From positions 35,841,760 through 35,905,759 of the forward strand of contig JASWHV010000010.1 of assembly GCA_030760725.1 (NCBI GenBank): DNA of 64,000 bases, written 5' to 3'. This stretch comes from Neostapfia colusana (Eukaryota; Streptophyta; Magnoliopsida; Poales; Poaceae). Shown here piece by piece: positions 10,951-21,192 of the stretch. Position numbers and translations under genes: made by a program. The notes under the pieces are model-generated. The model saw only the letters and a list, made by a program, of their open reading frames with translations, had not been told where the DNA came from and searched no databases. How positions within the stretch are numbered: position 1 is the first letter of the stretch; each line of letters starts with the position of its first letter.

Positions 10951-13900
10951 TTAAGGGTAGAACTTATGGAGGTGTTCTATGTTCCAAGGGTTCGGGAGCA
11001 GGTCCCCATCCTCGGTGGAAAGGCGCACGCACCCGGGGCGGCATACTTTCGTGACTCGGAAGGGGCCTTCCCAACTAGGGCAGAGTTTGTGGGCCCCTTC
11101 GCGAGAAAGTATGCGCCGCAACACCAGGTCACCTTCCTGCAGCTCCCGGGCACGCACAGACCTCTGGTGGTAGCGCCGAAGCGCCTGTCTGTACCGCGCG
11201 TTACGGAGTGCCGCATGTAATCGGACCTCGTCGACGAGGTTGATTTCTCCACGCCGGAGGTTGTCCTGCGTGGCTTCGTCGTAAGCCCGGACACGGTGAG
11301 ACTTCATGGTGATTTCTGGGGGAAGTACAGCTTCAGCCCCGTACACCATGAAGAAGGGTGTCTCCCCGGTGGCCCGGCTCTGGGATGTCCGGTTAGCCCA
11401 TAGTGTGCTCGGAAGCTCGTCCACCCAATTGGCACCATGTTTCTTCAGGCTGGCGAAGGTGCGAGTCTTGAGGACCCGGAGAATCTCCGCATTGGCCCTC
11501 TCAACTTGCCCATTGCTCCTCGGGTGGGCGACAGAGGCATAGCATACCTGAATACCAAGGTCCTCGCAGTAGTCTTGGAATGCTGCGCTGGTGAACTGGG
11601 TCCCATTGTCGGTGATGATCCTGTTTGGGACCCCGAACCGGCAGACAATAGACTTGATGAATTTTACTGCGGATTTTTTATTGATGGTGACAACTGGTGT
11701 AGCTTCCGGCCATTTGGTGAACTTGTCGATAGTGACATAGAGGTACCGGAACCCCCCGACGGTTCTGGGAAATGGTCCCAGGATGTCCAGCCCCCACACG
11801 GCAAACGGCCACGAGGGCGGTATCATCTGTACCGCCTGAGCCGGTGTATGGATCTGCTTGGCGTGGAACTGGCACGCCTTGCAGCTCTCGACCAGCTTGA
11901 CGGCATCCTGGAGTGCTGTCGGCCAGTAGAAGCCATGCCGGAAGGCTTTACCGACAAGCGTGCGTGAGGAAGAATGACTTCCACATTCGCCTCCATGGAT
12001 CTCAGCGAGCAAGTCGCAGCCTTCCCCCTGGGTTATACACCGCAATAGGATGTGGTTGGCGCCACGCCGGTAGAGATCCCCCTCTACCAGCGCGTACCTC
12101 TTAGCCATACGCACAATCCGTTCAGCGGCTGTATGTTCATCAGGGAGGATATTGTCCTTCAAGTAGTCCCGGATCTCCATGATCCATGCATCGGGTCTGA
12201 CTTGAGCTTCTGGATCTTGAGCGCTGGGTTGCACGGAGTCCCCAGTGACGCTTACGATCCTTGGCGGCGCCCACGGCTGTAGGGCCGTCGGGACCTCCAG
12301 CTTCGAGGTGCTGGTCAAGCCCCCTTCGCCCGGCTCGGCGGGCCAGGCTGTGGGCCGCAGCAACGTCCTCTCGAAGACTCCTTCGGGCGCAGGGGCCCCG
12401 GTGGAAGCCTTCGTTGAAAGGTTGTCGGCTGCGGCATTACCGGTGCGCGGTACGTGGTGCAGGTCCAAGGCGAGGAATTCTTTCTCCAACATCTGCATGT
12501 GAAGCAGATACGCAGCTAGCTGGGGGTCATTGCAGGAGCATTCGCCCTTGACTTGCTTGATGACCAGCTGGGAGTCGCCCTGTGCCAACAACTGGCGAGC
12601 GCCTAAAGACAGGGCTGTCTGCAGGCCAAAGATGAGTGCTTCATACTCCGCCATGTTGTTGGTTGCCTTGAAATTGAGACGCACCATATACCCAAACTGT
12701 TCCCCCGATGGCATGAGGAGCAGTATGCCGGCACCGGCCCCCTGCTTTCGCGAGGAGCCGTCGAAGAAGAGTGTCCAGTGGGGTTCGGTGAAGACCTGAG
12801 CTTGGTGCTCCGGTTCCCCGCCACCATGGCCCCCTGGTTCAGCCCCCGTTGGTGTCCACTCCGCCACAAAGTCAGCCAGTGCTTGGCTCTTGACTGCATG
12901 GCGTGGGAGGAAGTCCAGCTCAAACTCCGCCAGCTCCGCCGCCCATTTAGCAACGTTGCCAGTCGCATGGGGGCTGTGAAGAATTGTCTTCAGCGGATAC
13001 GAGGTGACTACCGAGACCCGGTGGGCCTGGAAGTAATGGCGAAGCTTTCTGGAGGCCACGAGCACCGCATACAGCAGCTTGTGGACTTCCAGGTACCTCG
13101 TCTTGGCATCATGAAGTACTTCGCTGATGTAGTAGACAGGCCTCTGGACGGTTCGAACCCTTTCTCTCAGGCCTGGGAGGTCCTCGTCCATTGACCCTGG
13201 CCCGCTGGAGGTGGGTGGACCCACAGGGGCCTCCGGGAGCTGGGACCCGGAGGCCCTTAAGCTATCTTGATTGTCTGGGAGCTCCGGGGGGTCTTGGGGG
13301 ACCTCTGGGAGGTCCCGTTTGGCCCCCGGGGGGTCCTGCAGGGCCCCCGGGGGTTTGTCTTGGAGGTCCGGGAGACCGCCCTGGACCTCCGGGAGGTTGC
13401 CTTGGAGGTCCGGGGGACCGTCTTGGTCCTGTGGGGCCTCCTGGCGTCTGTCTTCTGCTACCGGAGCAGGTTGTGAAGATGAGGGGTCCGGCCGCTCTGC
13501 GACGAGGACCATACTCACTACTTCAGTTGTCGCCGCGATGTAGAGCAGCAGGTGCTCTCCGGGCTCAGGGGCTACCATGATAGGTAGGGTCGTCAGGAGT
13601 CGTTTCAACTCCTGGAAAGCCTCTTCTGCTTCGTCAGTCCAGGCAAAAGGGTCTGACTTGCGCAGGAGCTTAAAGAAAGGGAGTGCCCGCTCTGCTAGCC
13701 TCGGTATAAACCGACTCAGCGCGGCTAGACATCCTGTGAGTTTCTGGACATCCTTGACGCGGGCAGGGGGCCGCATCAAGTCGATGGCCTTGATCTTCTC
13801 TGGGTTGGCCTCAATCCCTCGGTGTGAGACCAGGAACCCTAAGAGCTTCCCAGAGGACACGCCGAACACACATTTATCTGGGTTCAGCTTGGTGCGCGTA

Positions 13901-14526
13901 GAGCGCAACTTATCAAAGACTAAGGCTAGGTTATCTAGCAGGGACGGACCCTGCTTGACTTTGACAACTATGTCATCGACATACACCTCAACCAGGTCTC
14001 TTATTAACTCACCAAAGGTTTTGTGCATTGCCCGCACAAAGGTGGGTAGTGCATTCTTTAGGCCGTAAGGCATAGACACATAGCAATAAAGGCCGTCTAC
14101 TGTGATGAAGGAGGTGTGGTCCTCGTCCTCCCTAGACATGGGGATCTGATGGAAACCTGAGTAGGCGTCTAGGAAGCACAGCATATCACAGCCTGACGTT
14201 GAGTCTACTATTTGATCTATTCTAGGGAGAGGGAATGGATCTTTAGGACATGCCTTATTGAGACTGGTGTAGTCGATGCACATCCGGAGCTTCCCGCCAG
14301 CCTTCGGGACAACGACGGGGTTCGCCAACCATCGAGGGTGGTGGACCTCCCGTATGAAGCCTGCGTCCAGCAGCTTCTTGACTTCTTCACGGATGAAGTT
14401 CTGCCGCTCGATGGACTGCTTGCGGGGCTTCTGTTGAACCGGCCGGGCGTCGAGGAAGACTTTCAAGTAGTGCTCGATCACCTTCCTGGGGATCCCCGGC
14501 ATCTGTGACGGCTGCCATGCAAACAC
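10951..14526 (-). pseudogene. pol: TE2 pol: RT, RNase H, second RNase H, integrase
   Basis: 1191 open codons in the same frame as the upstream gag, but separated from it by stops, so it is not expressed as a fusion. By residue: RT about 50-250 with YVDD at 182-185; a classical RNase H about 325-545 in which the usual first Asp is absent (LYIAATTEV); a Pro/Gln/Asp-rich insert about 350-455 splitting that domain; an archaeal-type RNase H about 585-705 with FFDGSS, AEYEAL and GDSQL; integrase zinc region about 845-890 and catalytic core with GLDILGPF and ITDNGTQF. There is no chromodomain. The dual RNase H is a known mark of the Tat lineage. The start codon given is only the first Met after the last stop. 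Confidence 0.9.
13160..13476 (-). repeat. In-frame minisatellite-like insert inside TE2 RNase H
   Basis: GC-rich imperfect repeats read on + as variants of CCTCCGGGAGGT and GGTCCGGGGGACC. They encode repeated Pro-Pro-Asp-Leu-Gln and Leu-Pro-Glu-Val type units, about 105 residues. The insert separates two halves of a domain that is continuous in relatives. The length keeps the frame. Confidence 0.7.
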
Positions 14527-17112
14527 GTCGACGTTGTGCCGGAGGAAGGTGACGAGCGCGCCTTCCTATTTACTATCCAGGCCCCCGGCTACCCGGGTGG
14601 TCTGGGTAGCTTCGGCGCCGACTTGGACGACCTTTAAGGGGACGCCGCCCTCGTCGAGAGGTTGCACCCGGGGTGCTGTGGTGGAAGCACGGTGGCATGC
14701 GCACGGGCGGAGCTGGTCCGGCTCCGTATTGCCGGGGGCTGATGCCCCAGCTGTTGCGAGTGCTTGGAGCTTCTCCAGGGCCTACACTGCAGCAGTGCGG
14801 TCCCCACGAATCCTGAGAACACCTGTCGGTGTTGTCATCTTCAGGACAAGGTAGCCGTAATGGGCTACAGCCATGAACCGGTACAGGGCTGGCCTGCCGA
14901 TTATGGCGTTGAAGGGGAGGTCTATCTCCGCTACGTCGAACAGAATGTACTCTGTTCGATAGCTGTCCGGAGCCCCGAAGGTCACCGGGAGACTAATGCT
15001 GCCGTAGGGGATAACCTGTCCCGGCCCTACCCCTGAGAACGGGCTCGACGGGGTGAGCTTGGCCATCGGGATCTGCAGCTTCTGGAAAGCTGCACGGCTG
15101 ATGAGGTTCAGCACAACCCCTCCATCTACCAAAACGTGGTACATTCTCACGTTGGCGATGGTAGGGGCCACCAGGAGCGGTAGTTGGCCGGCCCCATCCA
15201 TGTTCCTGGGGCAGTCGGTGGCGTCAAAGCTGATGGGGGTCCCCATCCACTTTAGGTGCAGTGCAGCACTTGGGAGTGGCGCCACCGACGCTACCGCTCG
15301 GCGCAGAGTCTTGACTGCGCTTCGGGACGAGGGGTCGGCGGACCCGCCGTATATGACGTAGAGCTTCTTCCGACGCTCATCGTCGCTGGAGCCGGAATCC
15401 TCATGATTGCGTGCCGCCTTCACGACACGCTGAGGCTCCTGGGTCTCCTCTGGGTGGTCAATGTTGTCTGGAACATCCACCCCCTGCTCATCTTCCTTTG
15501 GACGGAAGGGCAGGGCATCAGCCCGCTGCCGCTTCTCCTTGCGGAAGCGCTCTGCGAGCCTTCGGATCTCCCGGCACTCGGCAGCAGTGTGGCGACAGCT
15601 GCCGTGCACGGGGCACATATTGTCTTCATCACCTTCTGGGATTGGTGATCTTCGCTGCTTCTTGTCAGGGCGCGGCCCCTGAGCCCCACCGAGCGTCGCT
15701 GCAGTGACGACTGGGGCTGCAGTCGGTGATTCTATCTTGTTTCTGCCTCGGTTCTTGGCCTTCCTGCTGCCTCCACCGGGAGTAGGACTAGATCCGGGCA
15801 GTCCCCCTGACTCGGAGGATGGCAGCGAGTGCCAGTTCCGTCCTTCGGCTGCTCTGGCGCATTTGTCTGCCAAACTGAAGAGCTCTGAGACGTCGCGGAC
15901 CTCCCTGGTCGCGAGCTTCTCGAGCATCTTCCTGTCCCGGACGCCCTGCCGGAACGCCACCACCACAGAAGAATTTTGGATATGTGGGATGGTGTTCCGT
16001 ACCTGGGAGAACCGCTGGATGAAAGAGCGCAGCGACTCCCCAGGTTGCTGCTGGACGGCGTGGAGGTTAAGCTCCGTGCCAGGCCGGGTGTAGGAGCTGC
16101 CGAAGTTGGCTACGAACTGTCGGCAAAGCTCTCCCCAGGAGGTGACGGAACCCTGGGGGAGGTTCATGAGCCAAGACCGAGCTGGACCGGTCAAGGCACC
16201 GGGGAAATAGTTGGCCATGACGGCTTCATTCCCTCCTGCGGCAAGTACGGCGGTGGAGTAGATCTAGAGGAATTCCGCCGGGTTGACGCTGCCGTCGTAC
16301 TTGTCGGGCAGGTGTGGCCGAAACTTGCGCGGCCACTTCGCAAAGCGAAGATGAGGCGCGAGGGCTGCACACCCTGCTTCTGTCACCGCAGGCTCCGGTG
16401 CCGCGAACGCTGGGTTCGCACTGGGCACAGTGTACCCCGGTACGGGCAAGGCTGCACCATAGGCCGGGGGCGCCATCTGCAGTACATATGACTGTGGCAT
16501 ATTCTGCACGGCGCAGGCCTGGGGCAGAGATCGCATGGCGAAGGTCTGCTCTTCAGGCTGGGTCGGGGCCGACATCACGCTGTCGTCAGCTTCTTGGCAG
16601 CGACGCCTTTCTCGGCGTTGCTCGAGGTATACCCGGGCATCTTGACCCGAGCGACACTGCTCCAGCTCTGTCCTCAGATCCATCGATTGAGGGCTGGCAG
16701 AGCTGGAGTCTGCCGTCTGTTCGTCAACCACCGGCGTGCGTATCAGCGACACGGCCGGTTGGTCAGAGTGTCGTCTCCGCCGGAGTCGCGGGCTTGCGGC
16801 AGCGACGACAAGACGGTCTACCTCGAGAATCCACCGCTGGGTCACTGCCTGAGGCGCGTCCCCAGCGGGCGGATTGTGCAGTAGCGCTCTTGCTACAGCT
16901 AGCGCACCCCCTCTGGGTACGCCCGGCGCCACCGGAGATCTGACGCTGGTTGGAGCCTGCATTGCCGGGGTCGGCGCTGCCAGAGCCGGTTGCTGGCTCC
17001 CAGCTTGTACTGACACACTCCGTCCCGAGTGTGTTGGCTTGTACTCCCCCCTGGTCGCGGTTCACCGCGGGGGCGGGGGAGGTGAGCTTGCCGCCGAAGG
17101 GAGCTTGGTCAT
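14527..17112 (-). pseudogene. gag: TE2 gag-protease with four in-frame stops
   Basis: The same reading frame runs from the ATG at 17112 into pol. Stops: TGA at 17062-17064, TAG at 16264-16266, TAG at 14782-14784 and TAG at 14566-14568. Recognisable parts: Gag core with NYFPGALTGPARSWLMNLP, a C/H-rich motif CPVHGSCRHTAAEC, and protease with LVDGG. Typical relatives have Gln at the place of the 16264 and 14566 stops, so CAG to TAG changes are likely. The start is uncertain, because the first ATG lies only 16 codons before a stop. Confidence 0.85.
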
Positions 17113-17150
17113 CTTCGTCGGCGGAAACTCGTCGCGCTAGGGGAAAAGCC

Positions 17151-17167
17151 CCCTACCTGGCTCGCCA
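17151..17167 (-). other. TE2 primer binding site
   Basis: On minus, TGGCGAGCCAGGTAGGG two bases after the LTR end. It is not the Met site of the Tekay elements. It may match an Arg tRNA, which I cannot confirm here. Confidence 0.7.
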
Positions 17168-17169
17168 AA

Positions 17170-18266
17170 TGTCGAAGTGTTCGGTCGACACTTCCCCCGG
17201 GCCTGCACTGGGCAGCCCGCGGAGGTTCTTTTTTCGGAGGGGCTAGTTCCTAGCGGAGAGCTTGCGCAGATGGACGAGTTAGTGAGATCTTGACACGGGG
17301 AGTTTTACGTGGTTCAGGCCACCGGAGCGTAAAACCCTACGTCCACGGCGAGCTATGGAGCTCACTGTATTGCTTGCTGCTCAGGGTCGGGGGGCCTGAG
17401 CTTGGGGGTGAGTTACAGCTTGAGAGTGTATGGCTAGCGTATGAGTTGCAAAATGCGAACCCTTGCTATCGACGCCTACCCGAGCCTTTTATAGTCCAAG
17501 ACTCGGGCGGCTTACAAGGGGTGCCGGGACCCGACAGGTGGTCCCGGGAAGATTGTCTATTATCTACCGTATCTGTAGTTACACCGGTCGTTGCCTCTAG
17601 TCGAAGGCTTCTGAGTCTTCATCTTTCCGCCCTGCCCATGCCGCACGCTAGTCGTAGTGGTTGATGACGGCGCAGGCGGCATGGGATGTCTTGTCACGGC
17701 GTTTATTAGCTGGCAGGTTCTGACACCGCGCGCCAGTCTGTGATGTGACTGGGCGCAACGGCACCTGACAGACGCGTGCTTCGCGTTTCCGCGTCTTGGG
17801 AAGACGCGGGCCTTGAATACCTTGTACGGGCAAGGTGTGGGGCGCCTTTACGCCCGCTGCCTACCGCTCGGGGGCGGGCAGCACCGTTCTTCTGGCCACG
17901 TGGCGGGTCCGGAGCCCTTCTCTGAGGAGAGAAGGGTCCGGCCTGCGGGGCACGTGGAGCCTCCGGACCTCTCCCCGCGGAGGGGAGGTCCGGCTTCTGT
18001 ATGCCACGTGGCGGGCCCGGAGCTCTCCTCTGCAGAGAGGGAGGTCCGGCCCCGCTGGACGCGTGGCGTCTTTGGACCTCTCTCCCGCGGAGGGGGAGGT
18101 CCGGCTTCCGTATGCCACGTGGCGGGCCCGGAGCTCTCCTCTGAGGAGAGGGAGGTCCGGCCCCGCCGGCCGCGGGGCGCCTTCGGAGCCCTCCCTGTGG
18201 AGAAGGGCGAGTACCTTAGGCATTTTACCCTGTGCGCGGGGGTACCCCATATCTCAGGTACCGACA
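17170..18266 (-). repeat. TE2 5' LTR (right on the + strand)
   Basis: 1097 bp, the same length as the left LTR. It has about 29 substitutions and compensating one-base indels by eye. It contains the same G-box hairpin modules. Confidence 0.97.
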
Positions 18267-19459
18267 GAGATCATCAGTTTATTTACCATACTCTTGAATG
18301 AGATATTCTGAGTTATGTAGAGGTAGGGATCAAGGCAAGTTGGATGATTTGGTTGGTGCTGGGTGCACGAGACTCGTGTTTGTGTTTAGTACTTGTCTGG
18401 ATCCTAAGGACCGGTTCATGGAGCATGTAACCTGGCTTTACCGTGCCAACCACATGCTGAGATGGGGCAGCTTGGCCAATTAATTAGGTGTATCCCCGGC
18501 GTAGTATGGGTGTGTTGGATGGTGCGGGGAGTGGGTGTCAGCTGAACTACCATATGAACCGCAAGGCTCAAGAGGGGGCCACTGCAGCGGGGTTGGAGCC
18601 TCTTGTATGCTGTTAGGGGCGAAACCTCAGTGGGCCCATGCTCGTTGGGAATCCCTTTGTAAAGGCTTCGTAGTGATCTCCTGGCTACACACCTGGGAAG
18701 TGTGAATGTGGTTCGTGGCCACTGGCATAATGGAGGTTCTTTTAGTCCACCCGGCAACGGGGGATGAAATCACTAAATGTGGGTACAGTGGTGCAAACTC
18801 TGCAGAGTCAAAACTGTCATGACAGCCGTTCTCACAGTAAAGAGCGGCTTGGACTTATTCATGATTAGATGGATGGTTGCTTTCAAAGTTGAGGATGTTA
18901 AGCGGGGAGCTTAACATTGGAAATGATGTTATGGTTATTTGATTATGATGATGGGATGGGAGATTGGGACCTTTTCACCTGTGTAGTAATGTAGGTGCTT
19001 AATAAGCTAAAGTGGTAGGTATTAATTGCGTAGTGCTTTAACCATGAGTTCAACCTCTCCTTGTTCTAGCCATGCATGACATAACTTTCCCACACTTGCT
19101 GAGTACCATCGGTACTCATCTTTGCATATTTGTTGGTTTATATTGCTGCTCAGGTCAAGAGAATGATGTGGTGTTTAATGATCAAGACTTTCGACCCGAA
19201 GAAGGTTTCTAGGTTCATGGAGTCCCCAGGGCAACTCCTGTGACGGAGCCCACAAGAATAATATTCCGCTGCTATTTTGTTTACATGTTATGAACTTATT
19301 ATTGTCCATCGAGACGCATGCTTTGTAAGACATATTTATATTTGACACCTGGCTTGTAATAAATGATGTTTCACTATTTGTCATCACATGTATGAGAAAA
19401 TGATCCTGGCATACATGTGATATTCACTCGGTTGTTCTTCGGAGAAACTGGGTGTGACA
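18267..19459 (+). repeat. TE1 3' LTR, second part (after TE2)
   Basis: It begins with the right GAGAT copy, continues the LTR broken at 9020, and ends TGTGACA. Together the two parts make about 3.4 kb, close to the 3332 bp LTR of TE7. It contains exon 3 at 19154-19212. Confidence 0.95.
19154..19212 (+). other. Putative LTR exon 3 (TE1 3' LTR)
   Basis: Same length and frame as 709-767 and ending in TAG. It has one replacement against the 5' copy (GGA to CGA). Confidence 0.4.
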
Positions 19460-19477
19460 GTAGGATTCGGTACAAGT

Positions 19478-19497
19478 CGAGTAGTTGGAACTACTCG
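19478..19497. other. Conserved LTR palindrome (TE3 copy)
   Basis: CGAGTAGTTGGAACTACTCG has perfect nine-base arms. The same arms occur in TE5 (27130-27150, 52461-52481) and TE6 (37781-37800, 49163-49182), in LTRs that are otherwise well diverged. Confidence 0.7.
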
Positions 19498-20373
19498 CGA
19501 GCATAGACTAGAGGCACTCGACGCGGGTAGAGATAGCACATGATACACATGGCAAGAAAGATGAGACCGAGCGGAGAGTAAGGGAAGCAGGACTTTGGGC
19601 CTGTGTGCTGTAGCTCCGCTTGTGTCGATTGAGGACCGAGCCGTGTGCGGGCCTGTTGAACAAGCTAGAACAGTACCGAAGACCTACCGGCTATATGGGA
19701 ACCGGGAACCGATGTAACTGGGGTAGCTGGGTGTTGAGGCATAGCTGGTCGTTCAGAGGGTAGGTTGAGAGCTTGAGGTGTAAATCGGCTGGTGGCACTG
19801 AGATGCTCGTGCAGAGACCTCTTGCTCCGGACGATTGGACCAGTTCAACATTTGGCTGACGGGTGAAAGGTGGTTTCGTACGACGTCCGTGATGGTTGTT
19901 GTAGGCAACATCGAGTACGGGCGTACGTGACGGGTTGTCCGGGTAACCCTGCAGATGTAAATCGATTATAATCGCCGTCCCTCGCGGTCAGTGAGTACCA
20001 CTTGTTCACTGTACCGTGACGTAGAAAGAACAGGCTAGTTTCATGTTAAAAATGTTGCTGAATGAAAGATGGACTTGATTTTTAATGATTGCTGTAGTTT
20101 AGAGCTAATTAAAGTTCCATTCAACTTTGGGCAAAGTACAAGAAAGAAATGTGTTTCTTGTTTGATTGCGGCTCTCTCATGTGCCTTAGCGTAAGGTTCT
20201 CCACAATTTGCTGCTAAAACTTGAAAGTAAGGTTCCACTAATTAGGCGAGTCCTTTGCAACTTGTTTTACCTCATGTACCCATCACCCCTCACGTAGAAG
20301 TTCCATGTTCAGGAGAGACGGGTCAGTCTTGCTGAACCTTCGTGCTCACTGCTTGTGTTTGAAGCTTTTACAG

Positions 20374-20459
20374 GGTTCTATGAGGAAGGGACTCCCGAGG
20401 AGACGGAACCCCAGGAGGGGAACCCCGTCGAGTGGGAGTCATGCACGCCGCCGTGTTAG
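20374..20459 (+). other. Putative LTR exon 3 (TE3)
   Basis: It follows AGCTTTTACAG. The reading frame is acidic (FYEEGTPEETEPQEGN) and ends in TAG. Against TE6 it has a clean three-base deletion (one Glu codon) and mostly silent or tail changes, which favours past coding use. Confidence 0.45.
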
Positions 20460-20692
20460 TGTGTGTGTGTGTGTGCTGGCAAGGACACGTTCACGGGCTG
20501 AACGTGAACTTGATGCGTAGTCTACGCTCGTGAGTGTAGACTGGACGTATTTTGATGTACAAATGTTCATAAACCACTTTATGTAATAAAAGTTTTGCTT
20601 CCGCTTGTACCTTTAATGTGTGTTATCTGGTGTTGTGCAACGTAGCACCCCTCAGCGTGATCCTGGCTCGACAAGACCGTGGGGTCGTGTCA

Positions 20693-21192
20693 TAAAAATG
20701 CCCAGAACCAGATCAAAATCTTGGATATTTAGAAACTGGTAATTCTGACAGAGGAATGACAGTTGAACTCATTTGAGAGATTGTTGTACCCTAGAGGGGG
20801 TTTGAGTACTTCCAATGGGGTAGAACATACTCATGAGAGGTTATCTTCAACTAGTGAAAGATTTTGGTATAGGTCTCACTCAAGTTTCTTTTACTAAAGA
20901 CCATGTTTATGTCGTTTTGATGGTAAAAGGGTGGTATACGTGATGACAAAGCGATAGTAACGTCTCGTAGTGACCAAACCTAGTTGTGGTGAGCTTCCAA
21001 AGAGGAGGTTCATCAAGTTGGATTAAACTAGCTTCTATTTGGTCTGGTAATGGTGTAGCTTGTGCAAAGTTATTGCATTATCTACATACGAGATGCATCG
21101 CATGAATTTATTGTCATTATGTTTTTACGCCTATTTCATTTGACTGCATGGTATATGTTGCGGGACTGATGATTATTGTCGTATGGTTGCAG
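20693..21192 (+). other. TE3 short leader without primer site
   Basis: 500 bp between the LTR end and gag. I see no TGGTATCAGAGC and no ORF0, whereas TE6 has about 2.7 kb here. A deletion is the simplest reading. The stretch ends TCGTATGGTTGCAG directly before the gag ATG. Confidence 0.65.

Larger units (their letters stand above)
9021..18266 (-). mobile_element. TE2: Tat-lineage Ty3/gypsy retrotransposon with two RNase H domains
   Basis: 9246 bp, on the minus strand, with 1097 bp LTRs and perfect GAGAT target duplications. Reading on minus: LTR, primer site, gag-protease, RT, RNase H, a second (archaeal-type) RNase H, integrase, purine tract, LTR. The whole coding region from 17112 down to 10951 is one frame, broken by four stops. 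By-eye LTR divergence is about 29 substitutions (2.6%). The RT reads DYTSLNKACPKDPFPLPRID and there is no chromodomain, so it is Tat rather than Tekay. Confidence 0.95.
1..19459 (+). mobile_element. TE1: decayed Tekay-type Ty3/gypsy retrotransposon, 5' end outside window
   Basis: Order seen: LTR end, Met-type primer site (1019-1030), broken ORF0, gag-protease, RT-RNase H-integrase with chromodomain-like tail, stem-loop, purine tract and 3' LTR starting TGTAACACCCC. The 3' LTR is interrupted by TE2 (9021-18266). It resumes with the target repeat GAGAT and ends TGTGACA at 19459. By-eye divergence between the shared 1 kb of the two LTRs is roughly 5%. The coding region has several nonsense codons and indels, so it is inactive. 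The next bases, GTAGG (19460-19464), are the expected right copy of its target duplication; the left copy lies outside the window. Its closest relative here is TE7. Confidence 0.95.
19460..20692 (+). repeat. TE3 LTR, 3' portion
   Basis: It aligns with the reverse complement of 36584-37820 (TE6 LTR) and ends GGGGTCGTGTCA. It carries the palindrome at 19478-19497 and putative exon 3 (20374-20459). A TG dinucleotide run lies at about 20459-20477. Confidence 0.85.

Noticed and set aside
11437..11967. Long open frames on + opposite TE2 pol
   Set aside because: They are antisense to a strongly recognisable pol and have no domain of their own; GC-rich sequence keeps the reverse frames open.
20459..20477. 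TG dinucleotide run as a marker or functional element
   Set aside because: A short microsatellite that also appears in the TE6 LTRs; nothing suggests function.
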